A DNA stretch of 64,000 nucleotides from Schaedlerella glycyrrhizinilytica_A (GTDB taxonomy: Bacteria; Bacillota; Clostridia; Lachnospirales; Lachnospiraceae): assembly GCF_042852765.1 (NCBI RefSeq), contig NZ_AP031414.1; one strand, 5' to 3'. A program made the translations under genes and the position numbers. Each line of letters begins with the position of its first letter. Positions within the stretch are counted from its first letter, which is position 1. Below are positions 17,305-25,748 of the stretch, piece after piece. The notes beneath the pieces are model-generated. The model made no database searches, was not told where the DNA came from, and worked only from the letters and a program-made list of their open reading frames with translations.

Positions 17305-17686
17305 TGAGATGTCCTCCTTTGAACACATAACATTTACTTATCACATAATTCATAGCGATGATCACAGCCTGCAGCAAAATCTTCGCCGCAATATCCGGGA
17401 CAGACAACATGGTCAATATCTGCATTCCGAATACTTCCACGGCAAGAGAGACTCCGCGCATTCCTGTAAACCGCAGAAATTCTTTCCACACTGATCCGGA
17501 GTCGTCTGCGCGGAATACAAATTTTTTATTCACGATAAATGCGAATAAGATCGCGGTGATGATCGAGAGGATGTTCGCCGCCTGCATTCTCATGTCCAGA
17601 CCATATCGCAGAATGCCGAATATAGAGAGATTGACAAGTGTTGTACCGATTCCGCCGATCAGGTAACGGATCATTTCATATTGCAT
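17267..17686 (-). CDS. GtrA family flippase-like membrane protein
   Basis: The 139-residue protein has four membrane helices and the GtrA pattern (RYLIGGIGTTLVNLSIF, NKKFVF, GMRGVSLAVEVFGM, NYVISKCYVFK). GtrA proteins are thought to move undecaprenyl-phosphate sugars across the membrane. It is the first gene of the glycosylation operon, and GAGGTG precedes ATG 17686; a GTG three codons upstream is an alternative start. The promoter region is shared with the divergent two-component system. Confidence 0.88.
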   Translation of the reverse strand: MQYEMIRYLIGGIGTTLVNLSIFGILRYGLDMRMQAANILSIITAILFAFIVNKKFVFRADDSGSVWKEFLRFTGMRGVSLAVEVFGMQILTMLSVPDIAAKILLQAVIIAMNYVISKCYVFKGGHLNEENNRDHTMSE

Positions 17687-17723
17687 TTTTCTCACCTCGC
17701 TTTGAGTAGTCTAACAAACATAT

Positions 17724-17795
17724 CTTAAGTTTACCCAAAATGAAACTTTAAGAATCCTTAAGTTTGCGTTCAGCGGGCAGGATATTTGTTATAAT
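17724..17795. promoter_or_regulatory. Shared intergenic region with repeated CTTAAGTTT boxes
   Basis: CTTAAGTTT occurs at 17724-17732 and 17757-17765 (33-bp spacing), with the inverse AAACTTTAAG at 17743-17752. A TATAAT -10 for the rightward genes is at 17790-17795 with no good -35, and the last box ends next to where the -35 would be. OmpR-type regulators bind such repeats, so the regulator at 17836 may activate itself and the divergent glycosylation operon (inference). Confidence 0.6.
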
Positions 17796-17835
17796 AAAGA
17801 GCAGACAACGACGGAAGATGGCAGGAGGAAGTATG

Positions 17836-18537
17836 ATGGAAAATTCGACAATTTTGATCGTGGACGACAATCAGGAGATCCGGGAGATCATAGAGATATT
17901 ACTGACGGGCGAGGGATTTCAGGCGGTGCAGGCGAAAGACGGCATGACGGCGCTGGAACTGTTAAAAGAGCGGGAATTTGACCTGATCATTCTGGATATT
18001 ATGATGCCGGGGATGAACGGCTATCAGACGTGTCTGGAAATCCGCAAAATGAGCAATGCGCCGATCTTGTTTTTGAGCGCCAGAACAAAGGACAGCGACA
18101 AGACGCTGGGATTTTCAAGCGGCGGAGACGATTATCTTCCGAAACCGTTTTCTTATAATGAATTGCTGAACCGTGTAAAAGCTTTGATCCGCCGTTATCA
18201 TGTATATAAAGGAAAAGAAGAGACAGACGACAGATCCCGTACATTACAGTACCAGCAGTTAAAGATCGACGAATCGGTCGGACAGGTCACGAAAAACGGG
18301 ATTTCCATCGAACTTACCGACACCGAATACCGGATCCTTTTACTTTTTCTGAAGAACCGGGGGCAGATTTTTTCAGCCGAACGACTCTATGAAGCGATCT
18401 GGGAAGAACCATATTATTACGGAGCCAACAATACCGTGATGGTGCATATCCGGAATCTGCGAAAGAAGATCGAGGACGACGCGAATAAGCCGGGGGTGAT
18501 CAAAACAGTATGGGGAAAGGGGTACCGATGTGACTGA
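17836..18537 (+). CDS. OmpR-family response regulator
   Basis: The 233-residue protein has a receiver domain (VDDNQ, phosphorylated Asp in LIILDIMMP, Lys in PKPF) and a winged-helix output domain ending VIKTVWGKGYRCD. AGGAGG lies seven bases before ATG 17836; an ATG three bases upstream is possible. The kinase gene starts eight bases before its stop, so the two are coupled. It is divergent from the GtrA-GT2-YfhO genes and shares their control region, which suggests it regulates envelope glycosylation. Confidence 0.92.
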   Translation: MENSTILIVDDNQEIREIIEILLTGEGFQAVQAKDGMTALELLKEREFDLIILDIMMPGMNGYQTCLEIRKMSNAPILFLSARTKDSDKTLGFSSGGDDYLPKPFSYNELLNRVKALIRRYHVYKGKEETDDRSRTLQYQQLKIDESVGQVTKNGISIELTDTEYRILLLFLKNRGQIFSAERLYEAIWEEPYYYGANNTVMVHIRNLRKKIEDDANKPGVIKTVWGKGYRCD

Positions 18538-19891
18538 GAGACTGAAAAATGTAAAGATACGCACGAAGTTTGCGGGACTTTTGATCCTTACGGGGATCGT
18601 CAGCGTCACGTTGTTTGAGTTTATGTGGTATAAGAAATGGAATGTATACGAATTTTTAAAACCGGTTTTTCATCTGGCTTCTCCCCATGGCGATTATGAT
18701 TTTTTTGATCTTCTCGTAGAGGAAGCGCCGAAATATGATGTTCCAAAATCGGAAGAGGATACTGAAGCCATTGAGAAGATCCAGCCGTTTTTAGAACTTG
18801 CCGATGATTATACAAGTCTCTATATCTATGGAAGCGATGGGACTTTTCGCGCAGGAAAATGGGCAAAGATCATGGACGACAGTCTTTTCCGGGCATTTTT
18901 TGATCTTGGTTATCAGCTTACAGGCGGCGTCGGAGAGGGATACAGAGAACTGAATCTGGAATTTCGTAACGGAAAAGCAAATGTTATGATCTTCTACTAT
19001 CACAATATCGGATTCCTTTATCCGTATGCGGTTTTTTGTGTTCTGCTGTCGGGGATGCTGTTTTTGATCGTGATCTTATATTTTATTTCCCGGAAAATGA
19101 AGCAGGTTTCACAGATCGAGACGAGTATCCTACAAATGGCTTCCGGAGATCTGACAACGCCTACGCCGAAATACGGCGGAGATGAGATCGGAATTTTGTC
19201 GTCGGAACTGGACAAACTCCGGATCACATTGAACGATACGCTCAGGCAGGAGCAGGAGAGCCGGCAGGCGAATCAGGATTTGATCACCGCGATGTCCCAC
19301 GACCTGCGGACGCCGCTTACGATCCTGAACGGGTATCTGGAAGTCTTAAAATTAGGGAAAATGCCGGATATGCAGGACGAGTATCTGGATCGGTGCCTGC
19401 AAAAGACAAAAGATATCAAAGAACTGACAGACCGGATGTTTGAATATGCGCTCGTATTTGAAGAAATAGAAATCCCAAAGACCGTTCCCGTTCCGTATAC
19501 ATTTTTCCGGGAATGTCTTTGGGAAAATTGTGATTTTATCCAGCTTGCCGGATTTCAGTGTTCCGTTGAAGAAAAATGTCCGGACTGCACGCTTTCGTTT
19601 GCCGGAGATGAGACGATGCTGAAACGGATCTTCAATAATTTATTCTCCAACATTTTAAAATATGGTGAAAAAGCAGTCCCAGTCTCACTTTCCCTTACGA
19701 TCGAGGAGGGAGAACTGAAAATCCAGCTGAAAAATAAAGTGAAAAAAGTAAGCGCCGATATTGAAAGCAACCACATCGGATTAAAAAGTGTGGAAAAAAT
19801 GATGGCGCTTCTCGGCGGCAGAATGCTTTGCTCGGAAAACGCTCAGGAGTTTACCGTGCGGCTTTCGTTTCTCTCATCACATTCCGAATGA
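18530..19891 (+). CDS. Sensor histidine kinase
   Basis: The 453-residue protein has a membrane helix at ~12-28, an extracytoplasmic sensor domain to ~158, a second helix at ~160-185, a HAMP-like linker, a HisKA domain with the H-box SHDLRTPLTIL (~258), and a short GHKL-type ATPase domain (N-box FNNLFSNILKY; GLKSVEKMM). The DxGxG box is replaced by LKNKV, a variant seen in small GHKL kinases. The GTG start at 18530 overlaps the regulator gene. Its 3' end overlaps the convergent cobalamin adenosyltransferase gene by 41 bases. Confidence 0.88.
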   Translation: MTERLKNVKIRTKFAGLLILTGIVSVTLFEFMWYKKWNVYEFLKPVFHLASPHGDYDFFDLLVEEAPKYDVPKSEEDTEAIEKIQPFLELADDYTSLYIYGSDGTFRAGKWAKIMDDSLFRAFFDLGYQLTGGVGEGYRELNLEFRNGKANVMIFYYHNIGFLYPYAVFCVLLSGMLFLIVILYFISRKMKQVSQIETSILQMASGDLTTPTPKYGGDEIGILSSELDKLRITLNDTLRQEQESRQANQDLITAMSHDLRTPLTILNGYLEVLKLGKMPDMQDEYLDRCLQKTKDIKELTDRMFEYALVFEEIEIPKTVPVPYTFFRECLWENCDFIQLAGFQCSVEEKCPDCTLSFAGDETMLKRIFNNLFSNILKYGEKAVPVSLSLTIEEGELKIQLKNKVKKVSADIESNHIGLKSVEKMMALLGGRMLCSENAQEFTVRLSFLSSHSE

Positions 19892-20423
19892 CTTCCTGCC
19901 GGATCGCTTCTTCCGGGCAGGATACACTCCGGTAGTCGCTGTACCGGGCCGCTACATACAGATAGTCGGACAGGCGGTTTAAATACTGCATCGCTTTATT
20001 GTCTGCGCCGTAGTACTGTGCCACTTTCCGGAAACGACGTTCGGCGCGTCTTGCAATGGCGCGCGCCATATCCAGTCGGGCGGAAAGTTCACATCCGCCG
20101 TACAGAACAAATTCTTTCGCGCGGGGGAACGAGGCTTCCATATGGTCGATCCCCTCTTCCAGTGCGAGGATCTCCTCTTTCGGGCATCGGTAGTCCAGAT
20201 TCCGGGGATCGGCGATCCCTGCCATGATCTGCATGAGCTGTCTTTGGATCTGGGATAAATGTTCTTTGAGACTGTCTTCGCTGATGACTTTTGCAAGTCC
20301 GAGCGCGCTGTTCAATTCGTCGATCGTTCCCAGCAGTTCGATGCGGTCGTCGGATTTGGAAACGCTGATGCCGTTCATCAGCGACGTTGTTCCGCTGTCT
20401 CCACGTTTGGTATAAATACTCAT
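19851..20423 (-). CDS. pduO: Cob(I)alamin adenosyltransferase, PduO type
   Basis: The 190-residue protein matches PduO-type ATP:cob(I)alamin adenosyltransferases: N-terminal YTKRGDSGTTSL for ATP binding, GTIDELNSALG, and the C-terminal RRAERR and NRLSDYLYVAAR motifs at the active-site interface. It makes adenosylcobalamin, the cofactor of the diol dehydratase encoded upstream in the same operon. It lacks the C-terminal haem-binding extension of long PduO proteins. Confidence 0.93.
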   Translation of the reverse strand: MSIYTKRGDSGTTSLMNGISVSKSDDRIELLGTIDELNSALGLAKVISEDSLKEHLSQIQRQLMQIMAGIADPRNLDYRCPKEEILALEEGIDHMEASFPRAKEFVLYGGCELSARLDMARAIARRAERRFRKVAQYYGADNKAMQYLNRLSDYLYVAARYSDYRSVSCPEEAIRQEVIRNVMRETKAAR

Positions 20424-20479
20424 TTTTGATTGACTCCCCTTATGAAATCGGTTGGTTTTTATGTTATATGAAACGTATA

Positions 20480-20827
20480 CTATTTAAAAGGCATTTTTTT
20501 GATCGCCCGGGCGCTGTTGGCGCCAAGTTTCCGGCACTGCGCCTGAGTCGGTACATGATAGGATTCAACGCAGCGGTCGACGGAAAGTCCGCGCATCTGC
20601 AAGGCGGCGTCTCTTTGGCTGACGCCGATCCCGGAGCCGAGCATCGAATCCTGCGCTGCCTGCCAGGCAAAACGGGCGGCAGTACTGCGGGCATCCTTAG
20701 GAACAAGAGTTTGCTCTTTGATCTCATAGAAAACACCCTCTTCTTCTATTCCGGCACAGATTTCCCGGAGGATTTCTCTGTCCGGTTCCGATGTATAGAT
20801 GAAAATGGCAGGTTTTTTAACGATCAT
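20480..20827 (-). CDS. pduH: Diol dehydratase reactivase, small subunit
   Basis: The 115-residue protein matches PduH/DdrB (IFIYTSEPDREILREICAGIEEEGVF; GSGIGVSQRDAALQMRGL). It pairs with PduG to remove damaged cobalamin from inactivated dehydratase. Its start overlaps the pduG stop by four bases (ATGA), showing translational coupling. The fold mimics the dehydratase medium subunit, and the GSGIGVSQRD stretch resembles GSGIGIGIQSK in PduD. Confidence 0.92.
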   Translation of the reverse strand: MIVKKPAIFIYTSEPDREILREICAGIEEEGVFYEIKEQTLVPKDARSTAARFAWQAAQDSMLGSGIGVSQRDAALQMRGLSVDRCVESYHVPTQAQCRKLGANSARAIKKMPFK

Positions 20828-22641
20828 TTCTGTTCTCCTATATATGAAAGTACGAGTCCGGTCGCAACGGCGTTGCGCGGTCCCTCGCTGCCCCGGACAT
20901 TTCCGCGTCCGCAGACGATCCGGTATCCGGCAAATTCTTCCATCAGCATTTCCGGGATCTCGAAATCTTCCGCCGATCCGCCCACGAGTACGACGTTGGA
21001 AATCTTGCGGAGATCGTGACCGGGCGCGACTTTTTTCAGTGCGCGGAATGCATTGGTCACAAATACTTTTCGTTTTGCTTCACGGCGCACTGCCGCGATT
21101 TTTTCCATCGGAATATCCTGCTCGATACGGATCAGCCCGTCTTCGGCGAGCAATACGACCCGTCCGTAGAACCGGGGATCGATGGAATCTTCCACAAATG
21201 TCATCTGTCCGTTTTCCATGCGCATATGGAACAGACTTTCCACTTTGGCGAGCGGATATTTTTTAATCTGCTCTGCCATATGGCGGTCGCCCAGTCCGAG
21301 TTCGGTCTCGATCAGCATGGAAACAAGTTCGCCCGCGCCTGCCTGATGGGTCATCGTGACTTCTCCGGTCTCGGAAATGACGGCGGCATCGGTAGAGCCT
21401 CCGCCCATATCGAGGATTGCCAGAGGAAGTTTGGTTCCCGGGGTTGTCAGCGCGCCAAGGCTTGCCATGACTGCTTCCACACCCGCAACCGTGACGGCGA
21501 CTCCGAGTTCTGCGCGGAGCCGGTCCGCGATTTCCTGCATCGGAAGTTTTTGGGTTTTTACCATCGCTGCAATGCCGACGGCTTTTTCCAGACAGGTTTC
21601 CCCGGCCAGCGCACCGGAGATCAGAACCGGCGCAAGCGTGTCCACTGCCAGCAGATCGGTAATACGCACATCGGCATCCGCAGTCGGATCCAGTTCGCTC
21701 ATTCCTTTGCGGATGCGGTTTAACATGTTTCCGACATTGGTATCGGGCTGTCCGCTGATGTCCTGAATATCTCCGGCATCTGCAAGCGCCTGCATGATCT
21801 TTTCCGCGCCCTCGTCCAGATTGACCGAGGTTACGGCTCCTGCATGGAAATAAAGTTCCCCGGCAGGGAGGATATTTTCATGGACGTCGCCGCCCGGCGT
21901 CTTCAACACAACGGCGCTTCGTTTTCCGATCAGGCTTTTGGCGATCGGTGTGACTGTGCGCGTCTCTTCGGCATTTAGCCCAAGCAGGGTCGCGATCCCG
22001 TATGGATTGGAGAGCATCCGGACCGTCTGTCCCGGCAACGCCACTTCGATGGCGGCGGATACGCCGTTCGGCAGTTTGTCGATCCGCGCCACCTCGTCGA
22101 CGATCGGCAGTTTCTTGTTCAGACGGTTCTCAACAAGAACCGCTTCGTCCGCCTGGAGGATCACGCCGGTAATGGTGATTTCATCGGACACGGCGTTGAT
22201 CTTTGCTGCGATTTCTTCATATGTATATGTAGCGGATGCGGCAACGATATATGGAACGCCGCGCTCGGCACGGGAGAGATCCTCCAGAAGAAGAATCTTT
22301 CCCACAGCCTGTCCGGCTCCGGCGGGGGTGGAGGGATTGTGCCCGATCATCGATGAATCGGTGATGATCGTCTCGGTCAGCGTCTCCATCGCGGTATCGC
22401 CGATGACCGGCGCGGCCTCGTTGAGACGGATGCAGGAAAGCGCGTCGATCTTCTGACCAATCTGTGCCATCGCCTGCTTCAGCGCGGCTTTGATCCCATG
22501 CACATTGGCAGGGGTTCCCTTTGTCCCGGTGGTCGGGCAGGAAGCGCTCGTCAGGAAATGAACGGTCCCGGCAGCGCCGACTTCTCCGACACATACTTCA
22601 GTTGTTGAATTTCCGATATCGATTCCGGCAATATAACTCAA
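20824..22641 (-). CDS. pduG: Diol dehydratase reactivase, large subunit
   Basis: The 605-residue protein has the actin-like ATPase core of DdrA/PduG (AGIDIGNSTTEVCVGE at the N-terminus, DMGGGSTDAAVI near residue 405, VGGSAEDFE near the C-terminus). It uses ATP to release inactivated cobalamin from diol or glycerol dehydratase. It overlaps pduE upstream and pduH downstream by four bases each, in the standard gene order. Confidence 0.95.
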   Translation of the reverse strand: MSYIAGIDIGNSTTEVCVGEVGAAGTVHFLTSASCPTTGTKGTPANVHGIKAALKQAMAQIGQKIDALSCIRLNEAAPVIGDTAMETLTETIITDSSMIGHNPSTPAGAGQAVGKILLLEDLSRAERGVPYIVAASATYTYEEIAAKINAVSDEITITGVILQADEAVLVENRLNKKLPIVDEVARIDKLPNGVSAAIEVALPGQTVRMLSNPYGIATLLGLNAEETRTVTPIAKSLIGKRSAVVLKTPGGDVHENILPAGELYFHAGAVTSVNLDEGAEKIMQALADAGDIQDISGQPDTNVGNMLNRIRKGMSELDPTADADVRITDLLAVDTLAPVLISGALAGETCLEKAVGIAAMVKTQKLPMQEIADRLRAELGVAVTVAGVEAVMASLGALTTPGTKLPLAILDMGGGSTDAAVISETGEVTMTHQAGAGELVSMLIETELGLGDRHMAEQIKKYPLAKVESLFHMRMENGQMTFVEDSIDPRFYGRVVLLAEDGLIRIEQDIPMEKIAAVRREAKRKVFVTNAFRALKKVAPGHDLRKISNVVLVGGSAEDFEIPEMLMEEFAGYRIVCGRGNVRGSEGPRNAVATGLVLSYIGEQK

Positions 22642-23030
22642 CGTAAGATCCCTCTCTTTTCATACACTTCGGCTGCTTCCATTACGAGTTTCGCACAGTT
22701 CTTTGCATTGTATTTTTCCAGAAGTTCCTGCGCCATCATGACCAGTTCCAGCTTGGTAGAACGGTTCGGGCGGAGTTTGTCGTACATTTTCAAAATGACT
22801 TCGTCGGGCACGTCGACTAACTCAGCGGCGCGCTCAAAATTCTTTTCCATCGGATCGTTTCCGGCTTCTTTGGCTACCTGACCCTGTGCCTTTAACATTT
22901 CCCGGGAAATCTTGATGTCATCGGCGGAAATGTGGTTCTTCATCACTTCATCGAGTGTGATATCGGTCAGTTTCATTCCGGTCTTGGAAGTGATCCGTTC
23001 TTTTTCGTGTTCGCCTAAAGGATACTGCAT
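22638..23030 (-). CDS. pduE: Propanediol dehydratase, small subunit
   Basis: The 130-residue protein matches the small (gamma) subunit of B12-dependent diol dehydratase (YPLGEHEKERITSKTG; DITLDEVMKNHISADDIKI; NRSTKLELVMMAQEL). The start is ATG 23030, with GGGAGG nine bases upstream and one base after the pduD stop. It forms the dehydratase with PduC and PduD. Confidence 0.94.
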   Translation of the reverse strand: MQYPLGEHEKERITSKTGMKLTDITLDEVMKNHISADDIKISREMLKAQGQVAKEAGNDPMEKNFERAAELVDVPDEVILKMYDKLRPNRSTKLELVMMAQELLEKYNAKNCAKLVMEAAEVYEKRGILR

Positions 23031-23031
23031 C

Positions 23032-23733
23032 TTATTTTCCCTCCCATTCGATATTGCCGTTTTCCGGATCCAATTGTTCCGTCTCCGCAATGTGCATCAG
23101 GGCGGCTTTGACCTGATATTTCGGACGGGACATCGGATCGTTCGTACAAGGGATCGGCACAACCTGTTCGCCTTTGACATATTTGGCGGCGTTCTGTCCG
23201 ATCTTTCGGTAAGTAGCGAGGTCCATCAGCGGCGCCTGTGGAAACAATTCCAGATTGGAGAGCGGATAGAGATCTCTCTGGTGAATGACGGTCGTTCCTT
23301 TGGACTGGATGCCGATGCCGATTCCGGAACCGGACAGTTTGGCAGCTTCCAGCGCCATAAAGCAGACGTCCGAGGTGTCGAGGATCTTGACCACGCGGGC
23401 GTTCATCCCCTCTTCTTCGATGCCGGCTTTGACATTGGTAAGTACGTCGTCCAACGGGATCCCGCAGATGGTCTTTTTGATCTCACGCTGAAATGCGGCG
23501 CCGACTCCGATCACGACTTCTTTCGGATCGCTTCCCTGCGCGGCTTTTGGATATCCGGAGTAGTCGGTCTTTTCCGGGTTGATGCGGTCTCTTCCCGCCA
23601 TGGACGAAACCGGGGCGGAAGCGGCAGTGGATGCACAGTCCGAAGAGCTGACGCATGGATCTTCACTGCGCCGCTGCATTTCGGTCATAACGGCATTGGT
23701 TATCTGTTTGATTAAATCTTCACTGATCTGCAT
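23032..23733 (-). CDS. pduD: Propanediol dehydratase, medium subunit
   Basis: The 233-residue medium (beta) subunit carries the conserved core (VVIGVGAAFQREI, GSGIGIGIQSKGTTVIHQRDL). Its first ~20 residues (MQISEDLIKQITNAVMTEMQ) form an amphipathic helix like the PduD peptide that targets the enzyme to microcompartments, followed by a Ser/Ala-rich linker to residue ~48. No shell-protein genes are visible in this operon or window, so that peptide has no obvious partner here. Confidence 0.94.
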   Translation of the reverse strand: MQISEDLIKQITNAVMTEMQRRSEDPCVSSSDCASTAASAPVSSMAGRDRINPEKTDYSGYPKAAQGSDPKEVVIGVGAAFQREIKKTICGIPLDDVLTNVKAGIEEEGMNARVVKILDTSDVCFMALEAAKLSGSGIGIGIQSKGTTVIHQRDLYPLSNLELFPQAPLMDLATYRKIGQNAAKYVKGEQVVPIPCTNDPMSRPKYQVKAALMHIAETEQLDPENGNIEWEGK

Positions 23734-23746
23734 AATCGGGCTCCTC

Positions 23747-25411
23747 CTATATATCCTGCGGGTTGATGATGTGCGGGATCCGCTTGATCTCTTCCCAGCG
23801 TTCTCCCTCTACACGATAGCCGGTTCCCGGTCCCATGTAGTCGTTCGGTGTGTTGACGCCGGAGAGAACGTGGAAATCGCGGTCCAGAATCGCGGAAGTC
23901 TGCATATAGTCGCCGACGACGCGCTGCTTTAACATGTTCAATACACTCTCGGCGAGGTCTTCGTATCCGGTCTCGGCAAGTGCTTTGACAATGTCCACGC
24001 CCGTGATGCCGCGTTTGAGTACGTCCTCCGCGGCCATCAGATCGGCGGTGACGTCGCGGGGCAGGGTGTCTTTGCTGCCGTGCGCGTAAGTCACGGCTTC
24101 CACCTGCTCGTCCGAGATCGGGGAAAGTCCCAGCTGACGGAAGACAGCCTGCACGGCTTTTCCGGCTTTGCGGCGGACGCGGATCACTTCCTCCTCCGTA
24201 ACCGGACGGAGACCGCCGTCAACCTGCATATCTCTCTGCAATACATTGTAATCGTCAAAATCTTCCGCATCAAAGTTAGAACCCGCGAACATGTTGTCGT
24301 AGTTCGGCTCTGCGGCATATCCCGAGAAAATGAAATCCGTACCCGGCAAAAACTGCAGCATCGTGCGCGCAGTCCTGCGCATATCGGAATTGGAGAAGCT
24401 CTGGTCGTTGGAAGAAGCGCATTCCAATCCTAACAGTGCTGCGACGAGATTCTCTCCGATGACTTCGCGGATTCCGCCCGGTACTGCGCCCGGCACACCG
24501 ATACAGCTTACGGAACCGTTCTGGATGCCCTGGCTTCCCGCGCCTTTTGTCGCATAGAGACAGCGGCATTCGAGATAGAGCATGGATTTCTTCTCGCTGT
24601 TGCCCATCAGAACTTCGGAACCGGAACCGGAGGTGAAACGGACCTTCAGACCTCTGGATGCATACGCGGAATTTAAAAATGCCTTGGAATACGGTGTGTC
24701 GTCTCCGTCGATGAATACTTTTTCCGTACCGTAGACAGAAAGGGTCTCGGCATAGGTCGTCAGACCGCGGATCCCGAGCTCCAATTCGGTCGCTTCCTCG
24801 GCGGAGCACTGGGTCAGCACGCCCGGACGTCCGGCTTGCGAACCGATCAGCAACGCGATCGAACTAAGCGGCGCATACCGTGCTACGCCCATGGTCGTCT
24901 CTTCCTCGGCAAATCCACGGAGCGCGCCCTCCGCCGCGTCGGCTGCGATCTGCACCGGATCGTCTTTTAAGTTGGTGATGTGCGCCTGATTTCCGGGCGT
25001 CTTTCTTGCACGCATTTTCTGCATCCCCATCATCAGTTCCACGACATTGAGATGATTGATCACTTCGGTCATGCGCGCCGGGGTGATACCGGAGATCAGG
25101 GTGAGGATTTCCTTTCTGGAAACGTGGATGTCCACGATCATCCGCGCAATGTCTAAAGCCGGGACGCTCATGGAACGTTCTGCCAGCTCGATGTTGATCG
25201 CGTAATCGGCGATAAACTGGTCGATAAAGTCAAAATCTTCTCTCTTTTTTCCGTCAAGTTCTACGATTTTTCCGTTTTCGACCCGCACGGACGGTTCCGG
25301 ATCATAAGGACTGGACATGGCGGCAAACCCCATCTCCGGCCATTCATTGATGTAGCCGTCCAGATTGACAGGTCGCTTGTCCAGGGTCTCGATTCGTTTT
25401 GATCTTTTCAT
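23747..25411 (-). CDS. pduC: Propanediol (glycerol) dehydratase, large subunit
   Basis: The 554-residue large subunit holds the active-site barrel (RPVNLDGYINEWPEMGFAA; HVSRKEILTLISGITPARM; FISGYAAEPNYDNMF-like segment near residue 370). It converts 1,2-propanediol to propionaldehyde, or glycerol to 3-hydroxypropionaldehyde; sequence alone does not separate the two uses. It is the first gene of pduCDEGH-pduO, with GAGGGAG ten bases before the ATG. Propanediol would come from fucose or rhamnose fermentation. Confidence 0.95.
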   Translation of the reverse strand: MKRSKRIETLDKRPVNLDGYINEWPEMGFAAMSSPYDPEPSVRVENGKIVELDGKKREDFDFIDQFIADYAINIELAERSMSVPALDIARMIVDIHVSRKEILTLISGITPARMTEVINHLNVVELMMGMQKMRARKTPGNQAHITNLKDDPVQIAADAAEGALRGFAEEETTMGVARYAPLSSIALLIGSQAGRPGVLTQCSAEEATELELGIRGLTTYAETLSVYGTEKVFIDGDDTPYSKAFLNSAYASRGLKVRFTSGSGSEVLMGNSEKKSMLYLECRCLYATKGAGSQGIQNGSVSCIGVPGAVPGGIREVIGENLVAALLGLECASSNDQSFSNSDMRRTARTMLQFLPGTDFIFSGYAAEPNYDNMFAGSNFDAEDFDDYNVLQRDMQVDGGLRPVTEEEVIRVRRKAGKAVQAVFRQLGLSPISDEQVEAVTYAHGSKDTLPRDVTADLMAAEDVLKRGITGVDIVKALAETGYEDLAESVLNMLKQRVVGDYMQTSAILDRDFHVLSGVNTPNDYMGPGTGYRVEGERWEEIKRIPHIINPQDI

Positions 25412-25520
25412 GCTTTTTACTCCCTCTTTGTTGGATTCTGCCGTATGTTCGATATAGGTCAGATGCCGGATTGCGGGAACGGAATGCGCGGAGCAGTCCG
25501 TCAGGCATCTCTTACTCCCT

Positions 25521-25614
25521 ATTATATATTAAAACCAAGGAAATAGCAATGTTATGTTGGAAAAAATGAGCACGAAACCACAAAAGCGAAAGATAAAAAC
25601 CACATAAAACCACA
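25521..25614 (-). promoter_or_regulatory. pdu operon promoter with helically phased upstream boxes
   Basis: On the minus strand TTGCTA (25549-25544), 17 bases and TATAAT (25526-25521) form a promoter about 110 bases before pduC. Upstream, TGTGGTTT (read on the minus strand) occurs three times, at 25607-25614, 25597-25604 and 25575-25582, spaced 10 and 22 bp, that is one and two helical turns. This is a typical activator-site layout. Confidence 0.55.
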
Positions 25615-25693
25615 TTTTTGAATGAAATACGGAAAATTTTGTTCCGGTCTTTCGGAAATGGGATGCGAAAAGGGCAGAAATCCGTCTCTCCGA

Positions 25694-25722
25694 TTGAGAA
25701 ATCCGGGGGATTGTGTTATAAA
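25694..25722 (+). promoter_or_regulatory. Promoter of the M20 peptidase-cyclase operon
   Basis: TTGAGA (25694-25699), 17 bases, TATAAA (25717-25722), 27 bases before the start codon. Confidence 0.6.
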
Positions 25723-25748
25723 GATGTATAGAGATTGGAGGAATCATG

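Larger units (their letters stand above)
25412..25748. other. Divergent intergenic region between pduC and the M20 peptidase
   Basis: This 337-base gap holds the leftward pdu promoter (25521-25549) with phased upstream boxes, a 7-bp hairpin in the pdu leader (AGATGCC/GGCATCT), and the rightward promoter at 25694-25722. I found no cobalamin riboswitch: the B12 box and the long folded leader are absent. Confidence 0.6.

Noticed and set aside
25360..25508. Small leader reading frame (ATG near 25508, minus strand) before pduC
   Set aside because: It starts only ~13 bases after the -10 and overlaps pduC in another frame; codon use does not look like a real gene.
25412..25520. Possible cobalamin riboswitch in the pdu leader
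   Set aside because: The leader is only ~110 bases, and no B12-box-like conserved core is visible; only a 7-bp hairpin.
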